Shown here: positions 35,988-45,241 of the stretch, in pieces
How the letters are laid out: each line of letters begins with the position of its first letter
How positions within the stretch are numbered: the first letter of the stretch is position 1
Source: JAUWVG01 sp964633715
GTDB lineage: Bacteria > Acidobacteriota > Aminicenantia > Aminicenantales > Aminicenantaceae
DNA: 64,000 nt
Assembly (NCBI GenBank): GCA_964633715.1
Contig: CAZWHQ010000011.1
Location: 31,894 to 95,893, forward strand
Direction: 5' to 3'
Position numbers and translations under genes: made by a program
The notes under the pieces: model-generated
Seen by the model: only the letters and a program-made list of their open reading frames with translations
Database searches by the model: none
What the model was told of the DNA's origin: nothing

Positions 35988-36998
35988 TCAGTTGATTTTA
36001 AAATCCATGATTTTTCTTAATTCTTCTTGACCTGTTTGATTGACCAGATAGGCAATTAGCCTATTGCCTTTTTCACTGAGAATATCCAGCTCATCGGTCA
36101 GAACAAAAGGAACCTCGATTTCATACCTGCGGGTCTTGTGCTTTTTTAATTCGTCCTCTTTCGTTTCCACCCTGTAGTCCTTGGTGAACGCCCACACAAC
36201 CTCCCCTTCAAAATTCTGTAATTCAAGATGGAGATCAAGAGTTGTGACAAGCTTATCGTCTTTGTCCGAAAACCAGATGCCTGCATAGGGGACCTGAATG
36301 AAAACGCTCCCTTCTAAACGGTTTTCCTGGATCAGAGTCTTTTTCACTCTCCAGGAAAAATTATAAAATTTTTGATCTCCCTGGATAGTCTGTTGAGAAC
36401 GCGATTGGGCAAGATTGAGGGCATGCATATAGAGCAAATTGTATTCTCGCGCCCCAGATAGGTCATATGTAATGAGTTTAAACTGAGACGTACAGGTTTC
36501 ATCAACAAACGCAATAGGAAATGCTCCATAATACCAGGTTTCTCCACATTTCCCCTGAGGGCCACTTCCCATTGGGTAAAAGATCCTTTCCATGGGAGGA
36601 CCAAAAAGAATATAGATCCGCCCTCGATCCGTCATCCAACCCGGTTTGAGTTCAGTTCTAAACATCTCGTTAGCCTGCTCGATTCTGTTGAAGTACTCCA
36701 TTTTTAGCTCATTCTCTTCTGTCCCAGGATCGGGATCGCGCAAATTCCAGAACTCTTCAATCCATGCTTTTTTTTCATCATTTTGAATTTCTAGAAAAAC
36801 CCGCTTTTCCTTCTCTGAAATAATATATCTGACTTTGCTGAGAAAATCGGCATCATCCGGTTCTAGTTTTTGCTCAAGCGAATAATACCGACAGGAGAAT
36901 GGACTAAAAAGAACACAAAAAGCCAGAAACAAAGCTATTGAGAGAACGAGCGGGCCTTTTAATTTATGTTTAGATTTCTTTGAGTTAAGGAGGACCAT
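35988..36998 (-). CDS. GWxTD-domain protein, exported
   Basis: 336 residues with an N-terminal hydrophobic export signal ending near Cys36 (ALFLAFCVLFSPFSC). The GWxTD motif is LKPGWMTDRGRIYILFGPPMERIFYP, preceded by the family's EIQNDEKKAWIEEFWNLRDPDPGTEENELKMEYFNRI block. The family is common in Acidobacteriota and relatives; its function is unknown. Its start overlaps the 3' end of the longer GWxTD gene by 40 bp, with an AAGGA ribosome site inside that gene. Confidence 0.85.
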   Translation of the reverse strand: MVLLNSKKSKHKLKGPLVLSIALFLAFCVLFSPFSCRYYSLEQKLEPDDADFLSKVRYIISEKEKRVFLEIQNDEKKAWIEEFWNLRDPDPGTEENELKMEYFNRIEQANEMFRTELKPGWMTDRGRIYILFGPPMERIFYPMGSGPQGKCGETWYYGAFPIAFVDETCTSQFKLITYDLSGAREYNLLYMHALNLAQSRSQQTIQGDQKFYNFSWRVKKTLIQENRLEGSVFIQVPYAGIWFSDKDDKLVTTLDLHLELQNFEGEVVWAFTKDYRVETKEDELKKHKTRRYEIEVPFVLTDELDILSEKGNRLIAYLVNQTGQEELRKIMDFKIN

Positions 36999-39073
36999 CT
37001 TTTTTCCTTAATGACCTTGATATTTTTTCGAATTTCCGGCTGTTCGGGATTCATCTCGAGAGATTTTTCCCAGGCAGTAAGTGCCTCTGATAATTGTCCC
37101 AATCTAAAATAACACCCCCCCAAAGCATTCAGCACAAGAACATTAACGCCAAACCGCTGGATAGCTGTATCGTACACTTCTATGGCTTTGCCAAACTCTC
37201 CCAATTCCATATAGCTCCCTCCTAACAAGATATGGACATCAAAGGATGGAAATTCGGGAAGCTTCATAAGAGGTTCCAAGATCAATACAACTTTGCTGTG
37301 TTCCCGCATTTCCGCATAAAGCCGCGACAGTCCCTGGGCATACAAATAATTGTCCGGTTTTTTGTTGTGGGCCTGTTCCAAGTATTCCTGGGCTTTTTGG
37401 ACTTCACCGATATTAAAATACTGTTGGCCAATAACATAAGAATAAACAGGATCGTCCGTCGCCGCCAAGAGCTGAGAATAAATCCAGGGACGTGCGATGG
37501 ACTCAACATGCGTAACATCGAATTCATCTGTTTCAAACAGGAGCTCCTTGTCTTCAAACCAGAGAGCTACTCGAATCCGATAATGTGCAGGTAAAAACTC
37601 ATTGAGGGATACTAACTCGACAAAATCAGGAACCTCCGTGTATTCGGAGACCTGTTTTGTCAAAACTTTGAATTCTTCGTCGTCCTTTAAAAAGGTGTAT
37701 TTGAGTTTTCCTCTTTCCCTCAACTCCAAAGGCAATCCGTGTATCTGAAACGTTAACACCAGGTCATCCTGCATGAGGAACACTCTATTCGCGTGAAAAT
37801 ATATCTGATTTTTTCCCATCTGGAAGGGACGAAGCCGCCTCTCGGGTGGTGGATTTTCTCTTTTCCTGTATCCCATAAGGATGGACGTCATCTGCAAGGA
37901 AGTTTCTTTGTCATTCGGAATAAAAAGCTCCCTTTCCAACGAGGTGAATTCTTTGGAAACTTCGTTTAAGACAAGAATGGACACCTTAAACGTGCCGGGA
38001 ATGAGGGGAAACATATCCCGGATGCTAAGGGGCCTTTGACTGACTTGCTGGATTTGCTCTTGATTGAATTCTAAATCGATATCTTTTTCAAACTGATGAA
38101 TGGTCTTGCCGTCCAAATCTGAAACCGCACCGTTCAGTTTCAGCGTGGTGTAGTATTTGTCCTCGAATTGGTTGACTGAAAGCCTTGCAGGCTCGATGGC
38201 ATAGTGAACAAAATAGATTCCGGAAGAGTCCTTCATAACCTTAACCAAGGAATCACTGTTTATATAATTAGCGGTGTATTCCACTTCGATAACATCTTTG
38301 TAATCGAGGAATTTCTGCGCATATTTATCATTGACCGTCTTTAAGGGCGTGGTTATGATTCTCTGCAGCAGAATATCTGAGGTCAAACTCGGACGCCCCA
38401 AAATATCACGGCCTTCTCCTGGAATCAAAGAGAGGGAAACATCAGCCAATTCAGGCTCGTACTCCTGGAGTTTCCGATAGGCAGAGAGATAGTCTGTCTG
38501 GCCAACGAAATCCGACGTTAAAAGCGCCATTGGGCCGTCTTTTAACGGACTGTAGAGCCGGTATTCACCTGCTCCACCCTGCTGGAAAAAAACAAGATTG
38601 AATCCAGGGGGAAGCCCTTTATTTGAAAGGCCTTGATAAAACCATACTTCTGTGTTGTAAACCTGATTTCTCCCTTCAAACCGGACACGGTCATTCGGTT
38701 CGCCCAGAATGATATACATCCGGCCTCGGTCGGTCCTCCAGCCGGTTTTGGGAGTGGCCCTCCCAAAATATTTATTGGCATAATTGAAACGGCGAATGTG
38801 TTCTTTTCTGAACTCATTTTCTTTGTCTCCCCTCGAAGGATCGCGTTGGGCCCAAAAAGCCTGGATAAAAAGATCTCTTTCCCTGTCTGTCTGGAGCAGA
38901 AGAAATATTTCTTGTTCAAGTGGAGCTATGATGTAAACAACTTCTTCTTCAATCCATTTCCTGTAACGCTCTGGAAGATTGACTTTTCTGTTTTTTTTTT
39001 GTGCAGTCCCTCCAGCGATCATCAGAGATAAAAAGAGGAGAAGAACAAAAACGGTTGTCTTTTTCACTCCCAT
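36959..39073 (-). CDS. GWxTD-domain protein with C-terminal TPR repeats, exported
   Basis: 704 residues. I chose the ATG at 39073 because AGAGGTGAT precedes it and a signal peptide follows (VFVLLLFLSLMIAGGTA). The N-terminal domain has FWAQRDPSRGDKENEFRKEHIRRFNYANKYF and GWRTDRGRMYIILGEPNDRV. The middle is beta-rich. The last ~140 residues are tetratricopeptide repeats (YSYVIGQQYFNIGEVQKAQEYLEQAHNKKPDNYLY, then further units). The GWxTD pair probably acts together in the envelope. Confidence 0.86.
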   Translation of the reverse strand: MGVKKTTVFVLLLFLSLMIAGGTAQKKNRKVNLPERYRKWIEEEVVYIIAPLEQEIFLLLQTDRERDLFIQAFWAQRDPSRGDKENEFRKEHIRRFNYANKYFGRATPKTGWRTDRGRMYIILGEPNDRVRFEGRNQVYNTEVWFYQGLSNKGLPPGFNLVFFQQGGAGEYRLYSPLKDGPMALLTSDFVGQTDYLSAYRKLQEYEPELADVSLSLIPGEGRDILGRPSLTSDILLQRIITTPLKTVNDKYAQKFLDYKDVIEVEYTANYINSDSLVKVMKDSSGIYFVHYAIEPARLSVNQFEDKYYTTLKLNGAVSDLDGKTIHQFEKDIDLEFNQEQIQQVSQRPLSIRDMFPLIPGTFKVSILVLNEVSKEFTSLERELFIPNDKETSLQMTSILMGYRKRENPPPERRLRPFQMGKNQIYFHANRVFLMQDDLVLTFQIHGLPLELRERGKLKYTFLKDDEEFKVLTKQVSEYTEVPDFVELVSLNEFLPAHYRIRVALWFEDKELLFETDEFDVTHVESIARPWIYSQLLAATDDPVYSYVIGQQYFNIGEVQKAQEYLEQAHNKKPDNYLYAQGLSRLYAEMREHSKVVLILEPLMKLPEFPSFDVHILLGGSYMELGEFGKAIEVYDTAIQRFGVNVLVLNALGGCYFRLGQLSEALTAWEKSLEMNPEQPEIRKNIKVIKEKRWSSLTQRNLNIN

Positions 39074-39137
39074 ATCACCTCTACGATAAAGGGAAATGAA
39101 AATAAATTCAATTCCCATAGGTGTTGAAAGCAGGAAA

Positions 39138-40481
39138 TCAGTCTGAACTTAGAAGCTCCTTAATCGACATAAAGTCTTCGGGTGAAAGCCGGCCCCAAAG
39201 ATAGGGGAACGTCAGTTTATTGTGCAGAAGAGGATCGGCATCTCTTGGCATATAACCCAATCCCACGGCCTTGTTCCAATCCGTAGTTCCAAAAACTGGA
39301 GAAAAGAAGGCCAGCCGAGGACGTGCCCCCAACTTTTTAACCTGCACGATTCCCTCTTTAATACCGGAGACGCCCTGTTCGGGAAGGCCAACGATCAGGT
39401 AGACATTGATATCTTTTCTGCAATATCCGGCATTTTCCAGATGTCTCAGAGCTTTCCCCAGATCATCTTTTTCAACTTTGGGACAGGAGTCTTTGAGGAC
39501 GTTTTCATCAAATGATTCCTGGCTGAGAAATAGGGACCTGAAGTTGGCCTGCTTGAACAACTTTGCCAGTTCGGAATCGATTTCCTTGACATGAAGGCCA
39601 TTTGGCGTGTGGAACGCCACCGGGAGTTTTTTCTTGATAACTGCATGCAAGATCGGGAGGATGTGATCTTTCTTATTCAACAGCAGAGCATCGTCATAAA
39701 AGGCTATGTTTTTTGATCCAAACCTTTTGCAAAGGCCCTCGATCCTCTGGACAACAGAAGTTGGAGACTCCTGTTCAAATTTTGAATTGAGCAAGGCCGT
39801 CGCACAAAATGAACATGAATACGGGCATCCTTTCGAAGTGATTATGGGAAGATTTTTCCTATCTCTAAGAAGGCCATATTCTGGTTCGACAGGTTTTGCT
39901 GAAGTCTGGTTTTTGTTCTGCGGCGGCAGATAGTTATCTAAAGTCTTTTGCAGTATCGGCGAAAGTTTTGTCTCTCCAGGCCCCGTACAGATGAAATCAA
40001 CACCTGTCGTTTTTTTTGCGTGGTCAGGCATCAGAGTGGCATAGATTCCACCGAGGATCATGGGGACAGATCCAAATTTCTTCCGGACCAACTCGACGAC
40101 AAGCTGAACACCAGGATACCAGTAGGTCATTGTGCAGGTGATCAGAATAAGTTGAGGCGGAGGAACACGTTCCATTTCTTCAAGAAATAAAGAGACAGGA
40201 ATGCCATACCGAGAATATTTTCGCGGAATGTCAGCCAGAATATCCGGTTTGGTGACTTCTTCTTTCAAATAGGGACCGCGCCCGTCAGGTTTTGTACGCG
40301 GCATTTTCGGCAATCCAGGATGAAGGCGGTCCAGACAATCGATATAGCTGAGGTGGAATTGATGATGTTTCTTTAAAAAAGCGGCCACATAGAGAAGCCC
40401 TAAAGGCCGCAGCCAAAAATCATAGGCAGTAAAATCATATATCCAGGGATTGATGAGCAAGATGTTTGTCGGGGAGGGCAT
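39138..40481 (-). CDS. B12-binding radical SAM protein
   Basis: 447 residues. The N-terminal cobalamin-type domain (LLINPWIYDFTAYDFWLRPLGLLYVAAFLKK, then LGGIYATLMPDHA) is followed by a radical SAM domain with CPYSCSFC (CX3CX2C) and PNGLHVKEIDSELA. B12-radical SAM enzymes methylate unactivated carbon or modify lipids, antibiotics or tRNA. The substrate is not evident. Transcribed alone; a tRNA gene follows upstream. Confidence 0.85.
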   Translation of the reverse strand: MPSPTNILLINPWIYDFTAYDFWLRPLGLLYVAAFLKKHHQFHLSYIDCLDRLHPGLPKMPRTKPDGRGPYLKEEVTKPDILADIPRKYSRYGIPVSLFLEEMERVPPPQLILITCTMTYWYPGVQLVVELVRKKFGSVPMILGGIYATLMPDHAKKTTGVDFICTGPGETKLSPILQKTLDNYLPPQNKNQTSAKPVEPEYGLLRDRKNLPIITSKGCPYSCSFCATALLNSKFEQESPTSVVQRIEGLCKRFGSKNIAFYDDALLLNKKDHILPILHAVIKKKLPVAFHTPNGLHVKEIDSELAKLFKQANFRSLFLSQESFDENVLKDSCPKVEKDDLGKALRHLENAGYCRKDINVYLIVGLPEQGVSGIKEGIVQVKKLGARPRLAFFSPVFGTTDWNKAVGLGYMPRDADPLLHNKLTFPYLWGRLSPEDFMSIKELLSSD

Positions 40482-40498
40482 ATGTCTGTTTTAACAGA

Positions 40499-40586
40499 TG
40501 GTGCGGAAGGGGGGACTCGAACCCCCACAGCCGCTAGGGCCATAAACTCCTGAGGCTTACGCGTCTACCAATTCCGCCACTTCCGC
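40499..40586 (-). tRNA. tRNA-Leu (anticodon CAG)
   Basis: The minus strand folds as a complete class II tRNA: a 7-bp acceptor stem GCGGAAG/CTTCCGC, anticodon loop CTCAGGA on a TAAGC/GTTTA stem giving CAG, a long variable arm, a T-arm (GGGGGTTCGAGTCCCCC) and a genome-encoded CCA end at 40501-40499. Confidence 0.96.
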
Positions 40587-40664
40587 ACTGATAAAATCTG
40601 AATTATATCTGAAACGCACCACAAGCTAAAGCAGAAGCTATTCTAATGTGTTTCCATAAATTAT

Positions 40665-40765
40665 TCAAGTTTGGGGCCAGGCTTTGAAAACTTGAAAAAC
40701 TTTCTTGATTTAACCATTATTTGAAGAAAGTTTTTCAAGTTTTCAAAGCCTGGCCCCAAACTTGA
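40665..40765. repeat. Perfect 42-bp inverted repeat (hairpin element related to RAYT ends)
   Basis: Left arm 40665-40706 and right arm 40724-40765 are exact reverse complements over 42 bp with a 17-nt loop. The arm starts TCAAGTTTGGGGCCAGGC and then TTTGAAAAC. This matches the RAYT element ends (TTGGGGCCTGACATTGAAAAC) at most positions. It looks like a nonautonomous REP/MITE-type element mobilised by a RAYT. The rest of 40587-40876 holds nothing else I can support. Confidence 0.85.
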
Positions 40766-40876
40766 CAAATGTGTTGGATGGCCCTATGTTTAAAGAGCGT
40801 GACAAATTCCTTCCCTTTGTCGGTTATTCTCCTCAATTATTCCATACACCACACATCATTTTTTTAAGGAGGCCAT

Positions 40877-42022
40877 ATGAAACTTTCCAGCCGGCAGCAA
40901 ATCGAAACTCTGGCTAAAGTAAAGAGTGAGAAATTCTTAACGACGTCTTTTTTCTTTAATTCCGATAAGAGCGGATTGAACAAAAAGGAAATTTCTCTTA
41001 AGTTTAAAAACTTGCTAAATGATGCAAAAACACAGATTGAGAAGATGAATTTGAGCAAATCAAAAAAAGATTCGCTTTCTCAAGATCTCACTCAGATTCA
41101 AAAACATGTCGGCAAGCTTCTCAACACCAATCATCCCTCCGGATTGGCCGCATTTTCCTGCAAGGGTGAAAATTTCTGGCAGGTTTTTGATCTTCCCTCC
41201 CCACCGCAAAACCGGATTATTTTTGATTTTAATCCCTATGTACGTCCTCTTTCAGCTTTATTAGGATCACATAAAAAATATTGCTCCCTCACCTTCGATC
41301 GAAAAGAAGCAAAATGGTACGAAATCTTTATGGGAGAAATTACTCCCCTTGCAGAATTAAAGGGAGATGTCCCCAGCAAAGTAAAGGAAGGCGGTTGGGA
41401 AGGCTACGATTCCAAGCGGATCGAAAGACATATCGATTCACTCCTCCATGAATATTTCAAGAAAATTGTCAAAAAAACATTTGCGCTCCATAAGGAAGCT
41501 CCTTTTGATGGTCTGCTTGTCGGCTGTCCCGACGACTATGTCTCTGTTTTTAAACCTCTTCTCCACTCGTACATAAAAAAAATATTTAAGGGTTACATCA
41601 AAATAAATCCAAGTCACTCCCCAACCAAAGTGTTAAAGGAATCCACGCTTTTCATTGAAAAGTTGGCAAAACAAGAAGAGGAAAAGATCCTTCATCGCTT
41701 TATCTCAGAATTGGAAAAAGGCGGCAGAGCTATAACTGGAGTCAAAAATACGTTAAAAAGTCTAAACAGAGGAGAGGCACAAACGCTTCTCGTCACCCGT
41801 CATTTTTCTAAGGCAGGGAGAGTATGTCCCAAATGCCAGTTCCTTTTTGTTGACGAAGTGCAGTGCCCATCCTGCCAGATAAAAACGAATCCACTCTTGG
41901 ATGTCATCGATGAAGCCATAGAAAAAGCTATGGACAAAAATTGTCAAGTGGAGCACATCAATCCACCGCTCTCACTCGGCAGATACGGCAAAATCGGGGC
42001 ACTCCTTAGATATAAAACATAA
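40877..42022 (+). CDS. Bacterial archaeo-eukaryotic release factor-like (baeRF/eRF1-fold) protein
   Basis: 381 residues. The core GGWEGYDSKRIERHIDSLLHEYFKKIVKKTFALHKEAPFDGLLVGCPDDYVSVFKPLL resembles eRF1 domain 2/3 as seen in the bacterial baeRF families. A zinc ribbon sits near the C-terminus (CPKCQFLFVDEVQCPSCQ). Family members are proposed to act on stalled ribosomes or in stress, but lack a clear stop-codon domain. Isolated gene beside a tRNA. The exact family number is a guess. Confidence 0.65.
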   Translation: MKLSSRQQIETLAKVKSEKFLTTSFFFNSDKSGLNKKEISLKFKNLLNDAKTQIEKMNLSKSKKDSLSQDLTQIQKHVGKLLNTNHPSGLAAFSCKGENFWQVFDLPSPPQNRIIFDFNPYVRPLSALLGSHKKYCSLTFDRKEAKWYEIFMGEITPLAELKGDVPSKVKEGGWEGYDSKRIERHIDSLLHEYFKKIVKKTFALHKEAPFDGLLVGCPDDYVSVFKPLLHSYIKKIFKGYIKINPSHSPTKVLKESTLFIEKLAKQEEEKILHRFISELEKGGRAITGVKNTLKSLNRGEAQTLLVTRHFSKAGRVCPKCQFLFVDEVQCPSCQIKTNPLLDVIDEAIEKAMDKNCQVEHINPPLSLGRYGKIGALLRYKT

Positions 42023-42049
42023 AAGAAAAATCTCCACTTCACGTCCACG

Positions 42050-42131
42050 CCGGTATATGGACAGCGTCAGATCCTATTCCCCGCATCGAATGGCGCGGGG
42101 GGCTTCGCCACGACTGACAGGAATGTACCGG
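42050..42131. repeat. Nested imperfect hairpin between convergent genes
   Basis: Three nested arms: CCGGTA (42050-42055) with TACCGG (42126-42131), GTCAG (42066-42070) with CTGAC (42114-42118), and CCCCGC (42079-42084) with GCGGGG (42095-42100). It is more GC-rich than its surroundings. It has no T-run, so it is more likely a degenerate palindromic repeat than a simple terminator, although it lies between convergent 3' ends. Confidence 0.5.
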
Positions 42132-42139
42132 AACACTCC

Positions 42140-45100
42140 CTATTTGGCTTTTTCTTTCTCCCTAAATTTCACGCGGTCAAAATAACTGTAGATAATCGGG
42201 ACAACAAACAACGTTAGAAAAGTTGTGGCCACCAATCCTCCAACAACAGTGATCGCCATGGGCGCTCTCATCTCTGATCCCTGAGATGTACTTAACGCCA
42301 TGGGCAGCATGCCCATAATCGTCGTCAGGGCTGTGATCAAGACCGGTCTTAACCGGACAGAACACGCCTGGAGAATGGCCTCTTTTTTCTCGATCCCTCT
42401 CCGCTTCAGTTGATTGATATAATCCACCATTACAATTCCGTTATTGACCGATATCCCCGCCAGCATGACAAATCCAATCATAACTGGAAGACCGATGGGT
42501 TTTCCGGAAATAAGTAAGGCCAGTACAACCCCGATAAAACCCAGGGGAATTGTGAACATGATGATAAAAGGATGTTTGAAAGACTCAAACTGAGAAGCCA
42601 TAATCATATAGACCAGTAAAACGGCTAAAGCAAAAGCTCCAACCATGATCTTAATGGCTTCCTTCATATCCTCATATTGCCCCCCGATCTCAATAAAATA
42701 TCCTGGGAGCAGGTCTTGTTCTATAGGAACGAGTTTTTCTTTGATATCGGCCGCCACACTGCCCAGGTCCCGGCCCACAATATTGGCCAGCACTGAAATA
42801 TTCCTGGCTTGATTCTCCCGTGTAATCTGGATGGGCCCCTCTCCCTGGGAAATTGTCGCCACCTGGTCCAGCCGGATCATCTGATTAGTTGAAGTCATAA
42901 TTGGAATGTTTCGTATGTCATCAAGCGTGTCACGGTACGCGGCGCTAAAACGCACGCGGATATCGATTTCATCACTGCCTTCACGGAAGCGTGTGGCTAT
43001 CCTTCCGAGTGAAGCAGTCTGCACAGCATTGGCCACCTGGCTGACCATCAAACCCATCCGAGAGGCTTCTTCACGGTTAACCGTAATCTGATACTCGGGT
43101 TTGCCTTCAGCCATTGTATGGACAACATCTCTCAATCCTTCAATATCCTGGATTTGAGCAATGATCGTGTTTCCGATACTTTTAAGCACATCGAGTTCGT
43201 TTCCAAAAACTTTAATGTCAATAGCTGCTGTTGATCCTCCCATCATCATTTGGGTCATATCCAGGGCTTCAAATTTGACATTCTTCATTTTTGGGAGTTT
43301 CTTCCGAATTTCTTCAAGGACTTCCAGATCGGACAGCTCTCTTTCCATCTGGCCTACAAGGCCAATCCAGAGCAGTCCTTCATGGGTTCCGGTTGCACTG
43401 AATCCACCCCCGGCATCAGAGGGGTTCTCTTCAGCCTGGGAGCCAACCTGTGCAGAAATCGATTCCACTTCAGGGAAAGTGGCCACTATGTCTTCCGCCA
43501 TCTTTACCACCCGGTCGGTTTCATCGAGTGCCGTCCCCACTGGAAGTTTTATTTGTAGAATAAGCATATCCTGGTCCTGCGCCGGCATAAATTCCGTCCC
43601 GACTAAAGAAATGAGAGCAAATGACAGTAAAAAAACGCCCAATGTCACCACAAGAACCAGCCCCCTCCTTCGCAGAGTTTTATTGAGCATGGTTCTGTAA
43701 AGATCTCTCATCCGTCTAAATTCCCTTGTCTTCATTTTAAGTTTGCTTTCAATATTATTGTTATTTCCCTTTTTGAAAAGAACGGATGCAACCATGGGCA
43801 CAATTGTCAACGCTACAAATAAAGAGGCCAGCAATGAAAAAGCAATGGATAGGGCAAGAGCCTGCGTCATTTTTCCGGTGATCCCCTTAGCAAAGATCAT
43901 GGGGAAAAATACAGCTATTGTCGTCAGGGTGGAAGCCGTTATGGCCATGCCCACTTCGGAAGCGCCGCGCTTTGCCGCATCTTTCTTATTGGCCCCTTCT
44001 TCCAGATGCCGGAAGATATTTTCGATCACCACAACCGAATTGTCCACCAGCATCCCGACGCCCAAGGCCAAACCTCCTATAGTAAGAAGATTCAAGGTGT
44101 ATCCAGCAAGATACATGGCAATAAATGTCGTGATCACCGATAACGGAACGGCCAAAGCAATAGTAAAAGTGGGCCGCCAGTTGCGGAGGAACAGTAAAAT
44201 AAAAAAGATAGCCAGCAAACCTCCAACTATAGCGTTTTTTCCCGTCTGGCGTGTGACCATCTGGATCATCTCGGATTGGTCCATCCAGGGAATAATTTCC
44301 ACATCAGACGGCAGCATCTTCTTAACGACCTCCAGTTCTTTGTTGACAGCCTTGGCCGCAGTGACCGTATTGGCCCCTGAGCGCTTGCTGATCATGTAGA
44401 TGACTCCGTCAGTCCCCTGTATTCTGGCTCTGAATCGGCTGTCCTTAAGTGTATCCTTGACCTCAGCTACATCTTTCAAATAAACGGGCAAACCTGTCAT
44501 AGAGGCGCCCACAATCGTATTTTCGACATCCACAATAGACTTAAATTCCCCCAACGTCCGAACCAAAAACTCTGAATGCCTCTCGATGATGTGGCCAGCG
44601 GGCAGGTTCAAATTTTCCATGCGCAGGGCCATAAGAATTTGATCCATAGAGAGATTTCTCGACTCCAGGGCTGTCTTGTCAATATCGACGAGAATCTCTC
44701 TCACGTCGGTGGAATACACCATAACAGAGGCCACCCCATCAATTCTTTCCAGTCTCGGGGCCACTTCATCCTCAATTAGCTCCTTTAAGTCCTGGGTTGG
44801 CATATTTGAGGTAATACCGCCAAATATGATGGGAAACTGTGAAATATTGAATTTTACAACGAGTGGTTCTGATGCCTCGTCGGGCAGAAAATTTTCATAG
44901 AGGCCAATCTGGTCTCTGACATCCTGAGCCGCAAAATCCAAATTTGTTCCCCACTCGAATTCCATCATGATAACCGAGACACCTTCGCTTGTTGTTGAGC
45001 TGACCTTTTTGACCCGATTGACAGTGCCTGTGATCTGTTCAAGTGGTCTGGTGATTGTATTTTCGATGTCTTCAGAGGAGGCACCACTGTAGGTGGTGAT

Positions 45101-45241
45101 AACAGATACCGTCGGGAATTCAAGCTCCGGGAAAAAATCGAGCCCCAATTCAGTAAAGGCAATGCTTCCCAGAACTACCAGGATCATCGCGAGCATTGCG
45201 GTCGTAACTTTTCGGTTGACAGAAAACTCCGGTATTTTCAT
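42140..45241 (-). CDS. RND-family efflux transporter, inner-membrane permease
   Basis: 1033 residues, AcrB/HAE1-type. Two repeats of a helix, a periplasmic loop and six helices: IPEFSVNRKVTTAMLAMILVVLGSIAF, SSEDIENTITRPLE, TIGGLALGVGMLVDNSVVVIENIFRHL (proton-relay region) and GFVMLAGISVNNGIVMVDYINQLKRRG. Pumps hydrophobic compounds using the proton gradient, with the periplasmic adaptor and TolC genes beside it. Its start overlaps the adaptor stop by 4 bp. Last gene of the operon. Confidence 0.95.
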   Translation of the reverse strand: MKIPEFSVNRKVTTAMLAMILVVLGSIAFTELGLDFFPELEFPTVSVITTYSGASSEDIENTITRPLEQITGTVNRVKKVSSTTSEGVSVIMMEFEWGTNLDFAAQDVRDQIGLYENFLPDEASEPLVVKFNISQFPIIFGGITSNMPTQDLKELIEDEVAPRLERIDGVASVMVYSTDVREILVDIDKTALESRNLSMDQILMALRMENLNLPAGHIIERHSEFLVRTLGEFKSIVDVENTIVGASMTGLPVYLKDVAEVKDTLKDSRFRARIQGTDGVIYMISKRSGANTVTAAKAVNKELEVVKKMLPSDVEIIPWMDQSEMIQMVTRQTGKNAIVGGLLAIFFILLFLRNWRPTFTIALAVPLSVITTFIAMYLAGYTLNLLTIGGLALGVGMLVDNSVVVIENIFRHLEEGANKKDAAKRGASEVGMAITASTLTTIAVFFPMIFAKGITGKMTQALALSIAFSLLASLFVALTIVPMVASVLFKKGNNNNIESKLKMKTREFRRMRDLYRTMLNKTLRRRGLVLVVTLGVFLLSFALISLVGTEFMPAQDQDMLILQIKLPVGTALDETDRVVKMAEDIVATFPEVESISAQVGSQAEENPSDAGGGFSATGTHEGLLWIGLVGQMERELSDLEVLEEIRKKLPKMKNVKFEALDMTQMMMGGSTAAIDIKVFGNELDVLKSIGNTIIAQIQDIEGLRDVVHTMAEGKPEYQITVNREEASRMGLMVSQVANAVQTASLGRIATRFREGSDEIDIRVRFSAAYRDTLDDIRNIPIMTSTNQMIRLDQVATISQGEGPIQITRENQARNISVLANIVGRDLGSVAADIKEKLVPIEQDLLPGYFIEIGGQYEDMKEAIKIMVGAFALAVLLVYMIMASQFESFKHPFIIMFTIPLGFIGVVLALLISGKPIGLPVMIGFVMLAGISVNNGIVMVDYINQLKRRGIEKKEAILQACSVRLRPVLITALTTIMGMLPMALSTSQGSEMRAPMAITVVGGLVATTFLTLFVVPIIYSYFDRVKFREKEKAK

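Noticed and set aside
43161..43700. Long open frame opposite the RND permease
   Set aside because: Antisense shadow of a well-conserved gene; no ribosome site, and the sense strand is clearly coding.
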